Origin: Streptomyces ardesiacus
GTDB taxonomy: Bacteria > Actinomycetota > Actinomycetes > Streptomycetales > Streptomycetaceae
Assembly (NCBI RefSeq): GCF_003112575.1
Contig: NZ_BEWC01000002.1
Span: 744,001-808,000 of the forward strand
DNA length: 64,000 nt
Direction: 5' to 3'
Shown: piece by piece, positions 45,244 to 55,499 of the stretch
Position numbering within the stretch: position 1 is the stretch's first letter
Layout of the letters: the number at the start of each line of letters is the position of its first letter
Made by a program: the position numbers and the translations under genes
Notes under the pieces: model-generated
The model's database searches: none
The model's input: only the letters and a program-made list of their open reading frames with translations
What the model was told of the DNA's origin: nothing

Positions 45244-46616
45244 CCGTCGAGTCCGTCCGTCCCGAAACGCGCGCACCAGGCGCACCGGAGCTGCGCGAGC
45301 CACCCGTCGCGGGCGGCGGCGTGCCGCTGCTCGGCCACGGCTGGCGGCTGGCCCGCGACCCGCTGGCCTTCATGTCCCAACTGCGCGACCACGGCGACAT
45401 CGTGCGCATCAAGCTCGGCCCCAAGACCGTCTACGCGATCACGGACCCGGAGCTGACGGGCGCCCTCGCCCTGAACCCCGACTACCACATAGCGGGACCG
45501 CTGTGGGAGTCGCTGGAGGGGCTGCTCGGCAAGGAGGGCGTGGCCACCGCCAACGGCCCGCTCCACCGCCGCCAGCGGCGCACCATCCAGCCGGCGTTCC
45601 GGCTCGACGCCATCCCCGCCTACGGGCCGATCATGGAGGAGGAGGCGCACGCGCTCACCGAGCGCTGGCAGCCCGGGCGGACCGTCGACGCCACCTCCGA
45701 GTCCTTCCGGGTCGCCGTGCGCGTCGCGGCCCGCTGCCTGCTGCGCGGGCAGTACATGGACGAGCGGGCCGAGCGGCTGTGCGTCGCGCTCGCCACCGTC
45801 TTCCGGGGCATGTACCGGCGCATGGTGGTCCCGCTCGGGCCGCTGTACCGGCTGCCGCTTCCGGCCAACCGCCGCTTCAACGACGCGTTGGCCGATCTGC
45901 ACCTGCTGGTCGACGAGATCATCGCCGAGCGCCGCGCATCCGGTCAAAAGCCGGACGATTTGCTCACGGCATTGCTGGAGGCGAAGGACGACAATGGCGA
46001 CCCGATCGGGGAACAGGAGATCCACGACCAGGTGGTCGCGATTCTCACCCCCGGCAGTGAAACCATCGCGTCCACGATCATGTGGTTGCTCCAGGCACTT
46101 GCCGAGCATCCGGAACATGCCGACCGCATACGCGACGAAGTCGAAGCGGTCACCGGCGGGCGCCCCGTGGCATTCGAGGACGTCCGCAGCCTCACGCACA
46201 CCGGCAATGTCATCATGGAGGCCATGCGTTTGCGTCCGGCCGTATGGGTATTGACCCGGCGCGCGGTGGCCGAGAGCGAACTCGGTGGCTATCGCATTCC
46301 GGCCGGTGCGGACATCATCTACAGTCCGTACGCAATCCAACGCGATCCGAAGTCGTACGACCGCAACCTGGAGTTCGACCCGGACCGGTGGCTTCCGGAA
46401 CGGGCGAAGAATGTGCCGAAACACGCCATGAAGCCTTTCAGCGCGGGCAAGCGGAAGTGCCCCAGTGACCACTTCTCGATGGCGCAGCTCACGCTGATCA
46501 CGGCCGCGCTCGCCACGAAGTTCCGCTTCGAACAGGTGGCGGGCTCGAACGACGCCGTCCGGGTCGGCATCACGCTGCGCCCGCACGACCTGCTGGTCAG
46601 GCCCGTGGCGCGATGA
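45240..46616 (+). CDS. cytochrome P450 of the CYP170A type
   Basis: 458 residues. P450 features are the I-helix [15 protein letters not shown] (ExxR) and the heme-cysteine loop [12 protein letters not shown]. The S. coelicolor orthologue CYP170A1 oxidises epi-isozizaene in two steps to albaflavenone and has a second, moonlighting farnesene synthase activity. The ATGA overlap with the cyclase gene makes a two-gene operon. I cannot judge by eye whether the moonlighting residues are kept. Confidence 0.94.
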   Translation: MTVESVRPETRAPGAPELREPPVAGGGVPLLGHGWRLARDPLAFMSQLRDHGDIVRIKLGPKTVYAITDPELTGALALNPDYHIAGPLWESLEGLLGKEGVATANGPLHRRQRRTIQPAFRLDAIPAYGPIMEEEAHALTERWQPGRTVDATSESFRVAVRVAARCLLRGQYMDERAERLCVALATVFRGMYRRMVVPLGPLYRLPLPANRRFNDALADLHLLVDEIIAERRASGQKPDDLLTALLEAKDDNGDPIGEQEIHDQVVAILTPGSETIASTIMWLLQALAEHPEHADRIRDEVEAVTGGRPVAFEDVRSLTHTGNVIMEAMRLRPAVWVLTRRAVAESELGGYRIPAGADIIYSPYAIQRDPKSYDRNLEFDPDRWLPERAKNVPKHAMKPFSAGKRKCPSDHFSMAQLTLITAALATKFRFEQVAGSNDAVRVGITLRPHDLLVRPVAR

Positions 46617-46631
46617 CACGGCCGGGACGGA

Positions 46632-47600
46632 TCAGGCGGCGGCCTCCGGCCCCCGGAAGGTGCGCCGGTAGGCGTGCGGGGTGGTGCCCAGGGCCCTGAC
46701 GAACTGGTGCCGCAGGGCCGCCGCCGTGCCGAACCCGGCGCGCCAGGCGATCGTGTCCATCGTCTCGTCCGTCGCCTCCAGCAGCCGCTGCGCCAGCAGC
46801 ACCCGCTGGCGCAGGATCCAGCGGTAGGGAGTCGTCCCCGTCTCCTGCTGGAAGCGGCGGGCGAAGGTGCGCGGGGACATGTGCGCCCGGGCCGCGAGCT
46901 GCTCGACGGTGACCTCCTCGTCGAGGTGCTGTTCCATCCAGGCCAGCACCTCGCCGACGGTGTCGCAGGAGGAGCGCGGCAGCGGCCGTTCGATGTACTG
47001 CGCCTGCCCGCCGTCCCGGTGCGGCGGCACCACCATGCGCCGCGCGATCCGGTTGGCGACCTCGGTGCCCTGCTCCTTGCGCACGATGTGCAGGCAGGCG
47101 TCGATGCCGGCGGCGGTCCCGGCCGACGTGATCACCGGGTCCTCGTCGACGTAGAGCACGTCCGGCGCGACCTCGGCCCGCGGGTACTGCCGGGCCAGTT
47201 CGGCCGCGTGGTGCCAGTGCACCGCGCACCGCCGCCCGTCCAGCAGACCGGCGGCGCCCAGGACGAAGGCGCCGGAGCACACGCTCAGGACGCGGGTGCC
47301 CCGGTCCGCCGCCCCGCGCAGGGCCTCCAGCAGCTCCGGCGGATACTCCCGGCGGACGAAGTCGCTGCCCGCCGGCACCGCGATCAGGTCGGCCTCGGCC
47401 AGCCGCTCGAGACCGTACGGCGTCGAGACGGTCAGCCCGCCGACGTGGGTGCTCAGCTCGGGGCCCTCGGCGGAGACCACCGCGAAGTCGTACCGCGGCA
47501 GACCCTCGTCGCTCCGGTCGATGCCGAAGACCTCGCAGATCACGCCGAGTTCAAAGGGATGCGCGCCGTCCAGCAGGACGGCGGCCACGTTGCGCAGCAT
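46632..47600 (-). CDS. nrdS: GlxA-type AraC-family regulator NrdS
   Basis: 322 residues. The N-terminal DJ-1/PfpI-like amidotransferase fold has VLLDGAHPFELGVICEVFG and VLSVCSGAFVLGAAGLLDG. The C-terminal AraC domain (about 215-315) has VEQLAARAHMSPRTFARRFQ and TGTTPYRWILRQR. It lies downstream of nrdAB on the same strand, where S. coelicolor has the AraC-like nrdS gene of the nrdABS operon. Its target is not known to me. ATG at 47600. Confidence 0.87.
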   Translation of the reverse strand: MLRNVAAVLLDGAHPFELGVICEVFGIDRSDEGLPRYDFAVVSAEGPELSTHVGGLTVSTPYGLERLAEADLIAVPAGSDFVRREYPPELLEALRGAADRGTRVLSVCSGAFVLGAAGLLDGRRCAVHWHHAAELARQYPRAEVAPDVLYVDEDPVITSAGTAAGIDACLHIVRKEQGTEVANRIARRMVVPPHRDGGQAQYIERPLPRSSCDTVGEVLAWMEQHLDEEVTVEQLAARAHMSPRTFARRFQQETGTTPYRWILRQRVLLAQRLLEATDETMDTIAWRAGFGTAAALRHQFVRALGTTPHAYRRTFRGPEAAA

Positions 47601-47692
47601 GGTGTCAGTGTGCCCCGGAAGTGGCAGGAAATCGAGGCCGTACGGCAGTCCTGCCACTCCCGGTAAGGAGCGACCACGACGACAGTGGTGTC

Positions 47693-47956
47693 ATGACCGG
47701 AAACCAGATTGAAGGCCTTGTCGGAATGCTCGTGACCTTCGGACTCCTCGTCCTCATGGTCCTCCCCTCCGTGATCGGCATCGTGCGCGACCGGCGCATC
47801 GACCGGCAGCTCAGGGAGGCCGAGGAGGGGAGGGGTCCGGGGAAGGAGACGCGGACGCCCCGGAAGACTCAGAAGTCCTCGGACAGGTCGACGGTGCCCT
47901 CCACCGCCACCTGGTACGCCGAGGGGCGGCGCTCGAAGAAGTTGGTCAACTCCTGA
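47693..47956 (+). CDS. putative small membrane protein, antisense to the nrdB end
   Basis: 87 residues: an N-terminal hydrophobic helix (GMLVTFGLLVLMVLPSVIGIV) followed by RDRRIDRQL and a charged, low-complexity tail. The last 88 bp overlap the nrdB 3' end on the other strand. The ribosome-binding site is weak. The first 45 or so residues look like a real protein; the tail may simply be read-through over antisense DNA. Confidence 0.5.
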   Translation: MTGNQIEGLVGMLVTFGLLVLMVLPSVIGIVRDRRIDRQLREAEEGRGPGKETRTPRKTQKSSDRSTVPSTATWYAEGRRSKKLVNS

Positions 47957-48909
47957 ACGCCCTGCAGCTCCATGAAGGAGAAGGGGTTCTCCGAGCCGTA
48001 CACCGGGGCGAAGCCGAGCCGTGTCAGACGCTGGTCGGCCACGCACTCCAGGTACTGCCGCATGGAGTCGGTGTTCATCCCCGGGAGGCCGTCGCCGCAC
48101 AGGTCGCGCGCGAACTGCAGCTCGGCCTCGACGGCCTCCCGCAGCATGTCGGTGACCTGCTCCCGGAGCTGCTCGTCGAACAGCTCCGGCTCCTCCTTGC
48201 GCACGGTGTCGACGACGTCGAACGCGAAGGACATGTGCATGGTCTCGTCCCGGAACACCCAGTTGGTGCCGGTGGCCAGGCCGTGCAGCAGACCCCGGCT
48301 GCGGAACCAGTAGACGTAGGCGAAGGCACCGTAGAAGAACAGGCCCTCGATGCACGCGGCGAAGCAGATGAGGTTGAGCAGGAAGCGGCGCCGGTCGGCC
48401 TGGGTCTCCAGCCGGTCGATCGACTCGACCGAGTCCATCCACGTGAAGCAGAACTCCGCCTTCTCGCGGATCGAGGGGATGTTCTCCACGGCCGCGAAGG
48501 CGGCGGCGCGGTCGTCCGGGTCGGGCAGGTAGGTGTCCAGCAGCGTCAGGTAGAACTGGACGTGCACGGCCTCCTCGAAGAGCTGGCGGGACAGGTACAG
48601 CCGTGCTTCGGGGGAGTTGATGTGCTTGTAGAGGGTCAGCACCAGGTTGTTCGCGACGATCGAGTCACCGGTGGCGAAGAAGGCCACCAGCCGGCCGATC
48701 AGGTGCTGCTCCTCGGGGCTGAGCCTCGCCAGGTCGGCGACGTCCGAGTGGAGGTCGACCTCCTCGACGTGCCAGGTGTTCTTGATCGCGTCCCGGTAGC
48801 GCTCGTAGAAGTCCGGGTAGCGCATGGGGCGCAGGGTCAGCTCGAAGCCCGGGTCGAGCAGGTTCTTCGTGGCGTGGTGCGCGGGGGTCTCGGCGGTCTC
48901 GGTGGTCAT
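47869..48909 (-). CDS. nrdB: class Ia ribonucleotide reductase small subunit
   Basis: 346 residues with ferritin-like R2 features: FFATGDSIVANNLV, EARLYLSRQLFEEAVHVQFY (iron ligands E, E, H), CIEGLFFYGAFAYVYWF and RDETMHMSFA. It carries the diferric-tyrosyl radical for ribonucleotide reduction. The ATG overlaps the nrdA stop by one base (TAATG), so synthesis of the two subunits is coupled. Confidence 0.95.
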   Translation of the reverse strand: MTTETAETPAHHATKNLLDPGFELTLRPMRYPDFYERYRDAIKNTWHVEEVDLHSDVADLARLSPEEQHLIGRLVAFFATGDSIVANNLVLTLYKHINSPEARLYLSRQLFEEAVHVQFYLTLLDTYLPDPDDRAAAFAAVENIPSIREKAEFCFTWMDSVESIDRLETQADRRRFLLNLICFAACIEGLFFYGAFAYVYWFRSRGLLHGLATGTNWVFRDETMHMSFAFDVVDTVRKEEPELFDEQLREQVTDMLREAVEAELQFARDLCGDGLPGMNTDSMRQYLECVADQRLTRLGFAPVYGSENPFSFMELQGVQELTNFFERRPSAYQVAVEGTVDLSEDF

Positions 48910-51314
48910 TACTGGCAGGCCTCGCAGGACTCGGGGTTTTCCAGGGAGCAGGCGACCGCCTCGGGGTCCGGGGCGGCCTGCACGGGGACGGTGGTGGTCC
49001 GGGCCGCGGCGCGGGCGATCCGGGTGGCCGGGCGGGAACGCAGGTAGTACGTGGTCTTCAGGCCCCGCTTCCAGGCGTAGGCGTACATCGAGGAGAGCTT
49101 CCCGATGGTCGGCGTCTCCAGGAACAGGTTCAGCGACTGGGCCTGGTCGAGGTACGGGGTGCGGGCGGCGGCCATGTCGATCAGGCCGCGCTGGGGGATC
49201 TCCCAGGCGGTGCGGTACAGCGCGCGCACGTCGTCGGGGATCCAGGAGAAGCCCTGCACCGAGCCGTTGGCCTCGCGCAGCGCCTCGCGGGTGCGCGCGT
49301 CCCACACGCCGAGCCGCTTGAGGTCGTCCACCAGGTAGGAGTTGACCTGGAGGAACTCGCCCGACAGCGTCTCGCGCTTGAACAGGTTGGACACCTGCGG
49401 CTCGATGCACTCGTAGGCACCGGCGATGGAGGCGATGGTGGCGGTCGGCGCGATGGCCAGGAGCAGGGAGTTGCGCAGCCCGGTCGTGGCCATGCGCGCG
49501 CGCAGCGCGGCCCAGCGCTCCGGCCAGGTGTGCTCGACGCCGTAGTGGTCGGGGTGCAGCACACCCCGCGCCGTACGGGTCTTCTCCCAGGCCGGCGCGG
49601 GGCCGTTGCGCTCGGCGAGGTCGGCGGAGGTCTCGTACGCGGCGAGCATGATCCGCTCGGCGATGCGGGTGGACAGGGCCTTCGCCTCGGGGGAGTCGAA
49701 GGGCAGGCGCAGCCGGAAGAAGACGTCCTGGAGACCCATCGCGCCGAGGCCCACCGGACGCCAGCGGGCGTTGGAGCGGCCCGCCTGCTCGGTCGGGTAG
49801 AAGTTGATGTCGACGACCCGGTCGAGGAAGGTGACGGCGGTGCGGACGGTGGCGTCCAGGCGCTCCCAGTCCATGCCGCCGCTCGCGGGGTCGGCGAAGG
49901 CCCCGAGGTTGACCGAGCCCAGGTTGCACACCGCCGTCTCCCCGTCGTCGGTGACCTCCAGGATCTCCGTGCAGAGGTTGGAGGAGTGGACGACGTGGCC
50001 CGGGGTGGCGGTCTGGTTCGCGGTGCGGTTGGCGGTGTCCTTGAAGGTCATCCAGCCGTTGCCGGTCTGTGCGAGGGTGCGCATCATCCGGCCGTACAGC
50101 TCACGGGCGGGCAGCGTCCTGCGGGCGAGCCCCGCCTCCTCCGCCCCGCGGTAGGCGGCGTCGAACTCCTCGCCCCACAGGTCGGTCAGCTCCGGCACGT
50201 CGGCGGGGGAGAACAGCGACCAGGTCCCGTCGGCCTCCACGCGGCGCATGAACTCGTCCGGCACCCAGTGCGCGAGGTTCAGGTTGTGCGTACGGCGGGC
50301 GTCCTCGCCGGTGTTGTCCCGCAGCTCCAGGAACTCCTCGACGTCCGCGTGCCAGGTCTCCAGGTAGACCGCCGCCGCGCCCTTGCGCCGGCCGCCCTGG
50401 TTCACGGCGGCGACCGAGGCGTCCAGCGTCTTCAGGAACGGGACGATGCCGTTGGAGTGTCCGTTGGTGCCGCGGATCAGCGAACCCCGGGAGCGGACGC
50501 GGGAGTAGGCGATGCCGATGCCGCCGGCGTGCTTGGACAGACGGGCGACCTGGTGGAGCCGCTCGTAGAGGGAGTCCAACTCGTCCCGGGGGGAGTCCAG
50601 GAGGTAGCAGGACGACATCTGGGCGTGCCGGGTGCCGGAGTTGAAGAGGGTGGGGGAGGAGGGGAGGTAGTCGAGGCGGCTCATCAGGCCGTACAGGGCG
50701 GCGACCTCGTCCACGGACCGCGCGGTGTCGTCCTCGGCGAGTCCGGAGGCGACCCGCAGCAGGAAGTGCTGGGGCGTCTCGACGGCCTTGCGGGTGATCG
50801 GGTGGCGCAGCAGGTAACGGCTGTAGAGGGTGCGCAGCCCGAAGTAGCCGAAGCGGTCGTCCGCGTCCGGGTCGACGAGGGCGTCGAGACGCTCCGCGTG
50901 CAGCCGTACGAAGGCGGCCGTGCGGTCGGCGATCAGGCCCTCGCGGTGGCCGGTGGCGACCGAGTCGGTGAAGGTGACGACGCCCTGGCCGGCGGCCTCG
51001 GCGCGGATGCCGATGGTCAGCAGCCGGGCGGCCAGCCGGGAGTAGACCGGGTCCTCGGAGATCAGCCCCGCGGCGGCCTCCGTGGCCAGCTCGCGCAGCT
51101 CGGCCTCGTCGGCGTGCGCGGACCGGCCGCGCAGCGCGGCGGCGGCCACCCGGCCGGGATCGGCGTCGGGGAGGTCGGCGGTCAGCCCGGTCAGGGTCCG
51201 CAGCAGGGCGGCACCGGGGCCGTCGGGTCCCGCGGTCACGGGGGCGGCGGTCCCCGGGGCGGCTGGAGCCGTCACCGGGTTCGCTGAAGCCGGGTCGGCT
51301 GGCGCGATGGTCAC
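48909..51314 (-). CDS. nrdA: class Ia ribonucleotide reductase large subunit
   Basis: 801 residues. An N-terminal Ala/Pro/Thr-rich stretch precedes the catalytic barrel: SSCYLLDSPRDELDSLYER, NLCTEILEV with the catalytic NxCxE, and SLLLAIAPTATIASIAGA. The C-terminal ESCEACQ supplies the shuttle cysteine pair. The GTG at 51314 has GGGAG upstream. In Streptomyces this enzyme is the cobalamin-independent backup to the B12-dependent NrdJ, fitting the riboswitch upstream. Confidence 0.95.
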   Translation of the reverse strand: MTIAPADPASANPVTAPAAPGTAAPVTAGPDGPGAALLRTLTGLTADLPDADPGRVAAAALRGRSAHADEAELRELATEAAAGLISEDPVYSRLAARLLTIGIRAEAAGQGVVTFTDSVATGHREGLIADRTAAFVRLHAERLDALVDPDADDRFGYFGLRTLYSRYLLRHPITRKAVETPQHFLLRVASGLAEDDTARSVDEVAALYGLMSRLDYLPSSPTLFNSGTRHAQMSSCYLLDSPRDELDSLYERLHQVARLSKHAGGIGIAYSRVRSRGSLIRGTNGHSNGIVPFLKTLDASVAAVNQGGRRKGAAAVYLETWHADVEEFLELRDNTGEDARRTHNLNLAHWVPDEFMRRVEADGTWSLFSPADVPELTDLWGEEFDAAYRGAEEAGLARRTLPARELYGRMMRTLAQTGNGWMTFKDTANRTANQTATPGHVVHSSNLCTEILEVTDDGETAVCNLGSVNLGAFADPASGGMDWERLDATVRTAVTFLDRVVDINFYPTEQAGRSNARWRPVGLGAMGLQDVFFRLRLPFDSPEAKALSTRIAERIMLAAYETSADLAERNGPAPAWEKTRTARGVLHPDHYGVEHTWPERWAALRARMATTGLRNSLLLAIAPTATIASIAGAYECIEPQVSNLFKRETLSGEFLQVNSYLVDDLKRLGVWDARTREALREANGSVQGFSWIPDDVRALYRTAWEIPQRGLIDMAAARTPYLDQAQSLNLFLETPTIGKLSSMYAYAWKRGLKTTYYLRSRPATRIARAAARTTTVPVQAAPDPEAVACSLENPESCEACQ

Positions 51315-51450
51315 GTGGAGCACTCCCTCGCTCGGCACGGGGCCTGGCGGAGGGCAGGGGGCAGCACACGAGCGCACGCGGCGTCGCGCGTCCACCGGCC
51401 CACTCCACGAGGCCCGGACGTCATGGCACCCGGGCCGGGACGGCCGGGCG

Positions 51451-51572
51451 CACTGTCGGCAGGTCCTCGGACTGGACAGGCGTGCGCGCACGTGCGAAGA
51501 CGTACGGATGCACGCAAGTACACCGTTGCGGGTCAGTTCCGGATTCGCACCGGATTCCCCTGCGGCGACAGC
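51451..51572 (-). promoter_or_regulatory. adenosylcobalamin riboswitch in the nrdABS leader
   Basis: On the minus strand the core reads GGGGAATCCGGTGCGAATCC, then GGAACTGACCCGCAACGGT (B12 box) and finally GTCCGAGGACCTGCCGACAG. CTGTCG near the 5' end pairs with CGACAG at the 3' end to close the aptamer. It represses the class Ia operon when B12 is available, so that NrdJ is used; this is established in S. coelicolor. A hairpin at 51411-51436 downstream may belong to the expression platform, but it lacks a T-run. Confidence 0.93.
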
Positions 51573-51579
51573 GAGCACG

Positions 51580-51626
51580 AGCATACATCTTGTGCCGGGT
51601 GGTGCGAGCACCCCCAGATGTTGTGT
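51580..51626 (-). promoter_or_regulatory. nrdABS promoter with paired NrdR-box-like sites
   Basis: Two related elements share TTGTG cores 31 bp apart on the plus strand: GCATACATCTTGTGC (51581-51595) and CCCCAGATGTTGTGT (51612-51626). This three-turn spacing is typical of NrdR box pairs. A minus-strand -10-like TATGCT (51585-51580) overlaps the proximal box and would start transcription at the riboswitch 5' end. The -35 is poor. Confidence 0.65.
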
Positions 51627-51661
51627 CCTGGCGTGGTCTCTCGCCGGTCAGGGCGCCGCTG

Positions 51662-52168
51662 TCAGAGCGTCAGCCGGTAGGTGAGCAGCATGATGTCGTC
51701 CAGCTCCGGCAGGGGATTCCAGTCGCGGCCGGGCGTGCGGACGAAGCCCAGGCGCTCGTAGAGCCGGTGCGCGGTGCGCATCGCGGCCTGGGTCGACAGC
51801 ACGACGCCCGTGCACCCCGCCACGGCCCGGGCGCGGTCCACGCAGGCCCGCACCAGCGCCTCCCCGGCCCCGCGGCCGCGTGCCTCGCGGGCGACGGCGA
51901 GCATGCGTATCTCGGCCTCCCCGGGGCGCGAGATGTCCGCCATCGGGCCGCCGGACGGCACGAAGGTCACGCCGCCGAGCACCCGGCCGTCCGCCGCGGC
52001 GACCAGCACCTCCGCGGCCGCCGCCCGCTTGGCCACGTCGCGCAGCTCGTCCAGGTACGAGTCGCTCTCCCCGAAGTCGAGGAGGCCGTCGCGCAGGTAG
52101 GCCTGCGCGGTGATCTCGCCGAGGGTGTCGTACTCCTCGGCCGTCGCCCGCCGGATCACGAAGTCCAT
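51662..52168 (-). CDS. GNAT family N-acetyltransferase
   Basis: 168 residues. Acetyl-CoA binding motif A is MLAVAREARGRGAGEALV (R/QxxGxG/A) and motif B ends in AHRLYERLGFVRTPGRDW. The acceptor substrate is unknown. It is on the same strand as nrdA but lies upstream of the nrd promoter, so it is a separate unit or its transcript reads towards it. ATG at 52168. Confidence 0.9.
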   Translation of the reverse strand: MDFVIRRATAEEYDTLGEITAQAYLRDGLLDFGESDSYLDELRDVAKRAAAAEVLVAAADGRVLGGVTFVPSGGPMADISRPGEAEIRMLAVAREARGRGAGEALVRACVDRARAVAGCTGVVLSTQAAMRTAHRLYERLGFVRTPGRDWNPLPELDDIMLLTYRLTL

Positions 52169-52239
52169 GCCGCGAGTGTGCCCGATGGGTACGACAACGG
52201 GCCGCCGGTTTTCTCCGACGGCCCGCTGGACGGGGGGAA

Positions 52240-53850
52240 CTAGTGCGAGCTGCCCGCCGTGGCCGGCGGCAGTTCGACCTGGACGCCGGGGTCGCCGGCG
52301 TCCGCCGTGTAGTCGGCCGGCCTGGTCTCGTCCACGCCGTCGGGCGCCTTGACCGCCCTCAGGACGACGGTCAGGACCACGGTGACCAGGACGTTCAGCA
52401 CGAAGGCGGTGAGACCGATGTAGCCGATCTCGCCGATGCCGGGGATCTCGTCGGAGGAGCCGCCGAAGTGCTTCTGCGTCGGGGAGGCCACGCCGTAGGC
52501 GGCGACCGTGCCGTAGACCATGCCGACCGCCCAGCCGCCGAGCAGTGCCCAGCGGTGGAACCAGCGGGTGAACAGGCCGCCGACCAGGGCCGGGAAGGTC
52601 TGCAGGATCCAGATGCCCCCCAGGAGCTGGAAGTTGATCGCGACCGTCTTGTCCATGCCCAGGACGAAGATCAGCGCGCCCACCTTCACCAGCAGCGACA
52701 CCAGCTTGGAGACCTTGGTCTCCTGGGCCGCGGTGGCGTCCGGCTTGATGAAGTCCTTGTAGATGTTGCGGGTGAAGAGGTTCGCGGCCGCGATCGACAT
52801 GATCGCCGCCGGGACCAGGGCGCCGATGCCGATGGCCGCGAACGCCACGCCCGCGAACCAGTCCGGGAACATGTTCTCGAACAGCTGCGGGATCGCCAGC
52901 TGGCCGTTCTCCACCTTGACCCCGGCGGCGATCGCCATGAAGCCGAGCAGCGCGAGCAGGCCCAGCATCAGCGAGTACAGCGGCAGGATCGTGGTGTTGC
53001 GGCGGATCACCTCACGGCTGCGCGAGGACAGCGTGGCGGTGATCGAGTGCGGGTACATGAAGAGCGCGAGGGCCGAGCCGAGCGCGAGCGTCGCGTAGGT
53101 CCACTGGCCCCCCGAGTCGGGCACCACGCCGCCCTTGCCCGACTCGGCGAACTTGTCGCTCGCCGCCGCGAAGATGTCGTCGAAGCCGCCCAGCTTGATC
53201 GGGATGTAGATGATCGCCACCGCGATGACGATGTAGATCAGCGTGTCCTTCACGAACGCGATCAGCGCGGGCGCGCGCAGCCCCGACGAGTAGGTGTACG
53301 CCGCGAGCACGCCGAAGGCGATCAGCAGCGGCAGGTCCTTGACGAACCAGTTGGTGTCCTCGCCGCCGCCGACGCCCATCACGTCGAGCACGGCCTGGAT
53401 GCCGACGAGCTGGAGCGCGATGTACGGCATCGTCGCCAGGATGCCGGTGACGGCCACCGCCAGCGACAGGCCCTTGGAGCCGAACCGGCCGCGCACGAAG
53501 TCGGAGGTCGTCACGTACCCGTGCTTGTGCGAGACCGACCACAGGCGGGGCAGGAAGGTGAAGATCAGCGGGTAGACCAGGATCGTGTACGGCACCGCGA
53601 AGAAGCCGGAGGCGCCCGCCGCGTAGATCGCCGCCGGGACGGCCACGAAGGTGTAGGCGGTGTACAGGTCGCCGCCCAGCAGGAACCAGGTGACCCAGGT
53701 GCCGAACGAGCGGCCGCCCAGGCCCCATTCGTCGAGGCTGTGCTCGTTCTCGGCCCTGCGCCAGCGGGCGGCCATGAAGCCCATGGCGGTGACGAGGACG
53801 AAGAAGAAGATGAAGACGGCGAGTGCGACGCCGTTCACGCCGTCGTTCAT
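52240..53850 (-). CDS. sodium:solute symporter, monocarboxylate permease (MctP) type
   Basis: 536 residues with about 13 membrane helices. SSS-family features include WGLGGRSFGTWVTWFLLGGD, LYTAYTFVAVPAAIYAAG and VTTSDFVRGRFGSKGL. The closest type I recognise is the MctP permease for lactate, pyruvate and alanine. The ATG overlaps the stop of the DUF3311 gene (ATGA), a pairing common for this transporter type. Substrate by homology only. Confidence 0.88.
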   Translation of the reverse strand: MNDGVNGVALAVFIFFFVLVTAMGFMAARWRRAENEHSLDEWGLGGRSFGTWVTWFLLGGDLYTAYTFVAVPAAIYAAGASGFFAVPYTILVYPLIFTFLPRLWSVSHKHGYVTTSDFVRGRFGSKGLSLAVAVTGILATMPYIALQLVGIQAVLDVMGVGGGEDTNWFVKDLPLLIAFGVLAAYTYSSGLRAPALIAFVKDTLIYIVIAVAIIYIPIKLGGFDDIFAAASDKFAESGKGGVVPDSGGQWTYATLALGSALALFMYPHSITATLSSRSREVIRRNTTILPLYSLMLGLLALLGFMAIAAGVKVENGQLAIPQLFENMFPDWFAGVAFAAIGIGALVPAAIMSIAAANLFTRNIYKDFIKPDATAAQETKVSKLVSLLVKVGALIFVLGMDKTVAINFQLLGGIWILQTFPALVGGLFTRWFHRWALLGGWAVGMVYGTVAAYGVASPTQKHFGGSSDEIPGIGEIGYIGLTAFVLNVLVTVVLTVVLRAVKAPDGVDETRPADYTADAGDPGVQVELPPATAGSSH

Positions 53851-54134
53851 CGCGGCTCACCGCCCTTCGCGGAGGAGGTGGCGGCGGAGTGGGCGGCGCG
53901 TCCGCGCTGGTCGCGCTGCCACAGTTTGTACGCGGTGACCGTGAGCAGGGTCGAGATCAGCACCCAGGCCATCTGGTACCAGTAGAAGAAGGGGACGCCG
54001 ATGAACGTCGGGTCCGCCTTCGCGTAGGAACCGACCCAGAGCATGGCGACGAACGGTGCGACGAGACAGATCCCGATGACGACCCGCACCGGGGTCACCA
54101 CCGGCTCTCTGCTCGCGTCTGTGTCTTCTGGCAT
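53847..54134 (-). CDS. DUF3311 small membrane protein
   Basis: 95 residues with two membrane helices (VVIGICLVAPFVAMLWVGSYA and FFYWYQMAWVLISTLLTVTAY, each shown in part of its full length). DUF3311 proteins occur directly upstream of SSS permeases and are thought to be accessory subunits. Translationally coupled to the symporter by a 4-bp overlap. Confidence 0.88.
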   Translation of the reverse strand: MPEDTDASREPVVTPVRVVIGICLVAPFVAMLWVGSYAKADPTFIGVPFFYWYQMAWVLISTLLTVTAYKLWQRDQRGRAAHSAATSSAKGGEPR

Positions 54135-54280
54135 GCGCGGCTCCGTCCCCTCGCTGATCACCTCGTGCAGTGCGCACGCAATGTAGGTGACGGCGTCAGG
54201 ACAGCGGAAGACCTCGTCCGTATATCGGTCCTCAACCGAAACGTCGCGTCCGGGCGTGGGAAAGGTACGCCCGGAATGTG

Positions 54281-55081
<801 letters not shown>

Positions 55082-55177
55082 CTATCCCTGTCGGCCACGG
55101 CTCACATCGTGGCACGGCTCCGCGCGAGGATGCCCCCGTACGCTCCGTGATCCCTTCTGTATACCCGCGGGAACACC

Positions 55178-55193
55178 CTTGGTCTAGTCCACA
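55178..55193. promoter_or_regulatory. dre-like DasR site near dasR
   Basis: CTTGGTCTAGTCCACA fits the DasR consensus (ACTGGTCTAGACCACT) at 11 or more positions. It lies about 133 bp upstream of the dasR start, next to a minus-strand TATACA -10-like element, suggesting autoregulation. Confidence 0.75.
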
Positions 55194-55359
55194 GGGGGTT
55201 CGGGCGTCGCTGGTACGCGCGTTCGGGGGGTGCGCGGACAGGCCATTCGGTGGGGGGTGGTACACCCGGTCCCGGTCCGCCCGTTCTGTCGCTTGCGCAA
55301 TGAAAGGTCCCTGCATATCTCGGTCCCATCACGGAGGGACCGGGGGAGTTTGAACACCC

Positions 55360-55410
55360 TTGACAGTCCTATTGGTCTGGGCCAAGCTCCCCCTACTGGT
55401 CTACACCATT
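55360..55410 (+). promoter_or_regulatory. dasA promoter with two dre-like DasR sites
   Basis: A TTGACA -35 (55360-55365) is followed by dre-like sites ATTGGTCTGGGCCAAG (55371-55386) and ACTGGTCTACACCATT (55395-55410), overlapping the -10 region and probable start. Both fit the DasR consensus. The rest of the 55046-55499 gap shows no gene. Confidence 0.85.
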
Positions 55411-55499
55411 GGTCCAGGTCCCGGCCCCAGGAGCGGTACGCGTTCACGCTCGAACCGCAGGGAGGCAGGGGGGTTTGTGGCATCCCTGAGGAGGGTGGC

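Noticed and set aside
52243..53985. 580-codon plus-strand frame opposite the symporter
   Set aside because: Antisense shadow of a clear 13-helix transporter; composition rich in Arg, Asp and Gln with no motif.
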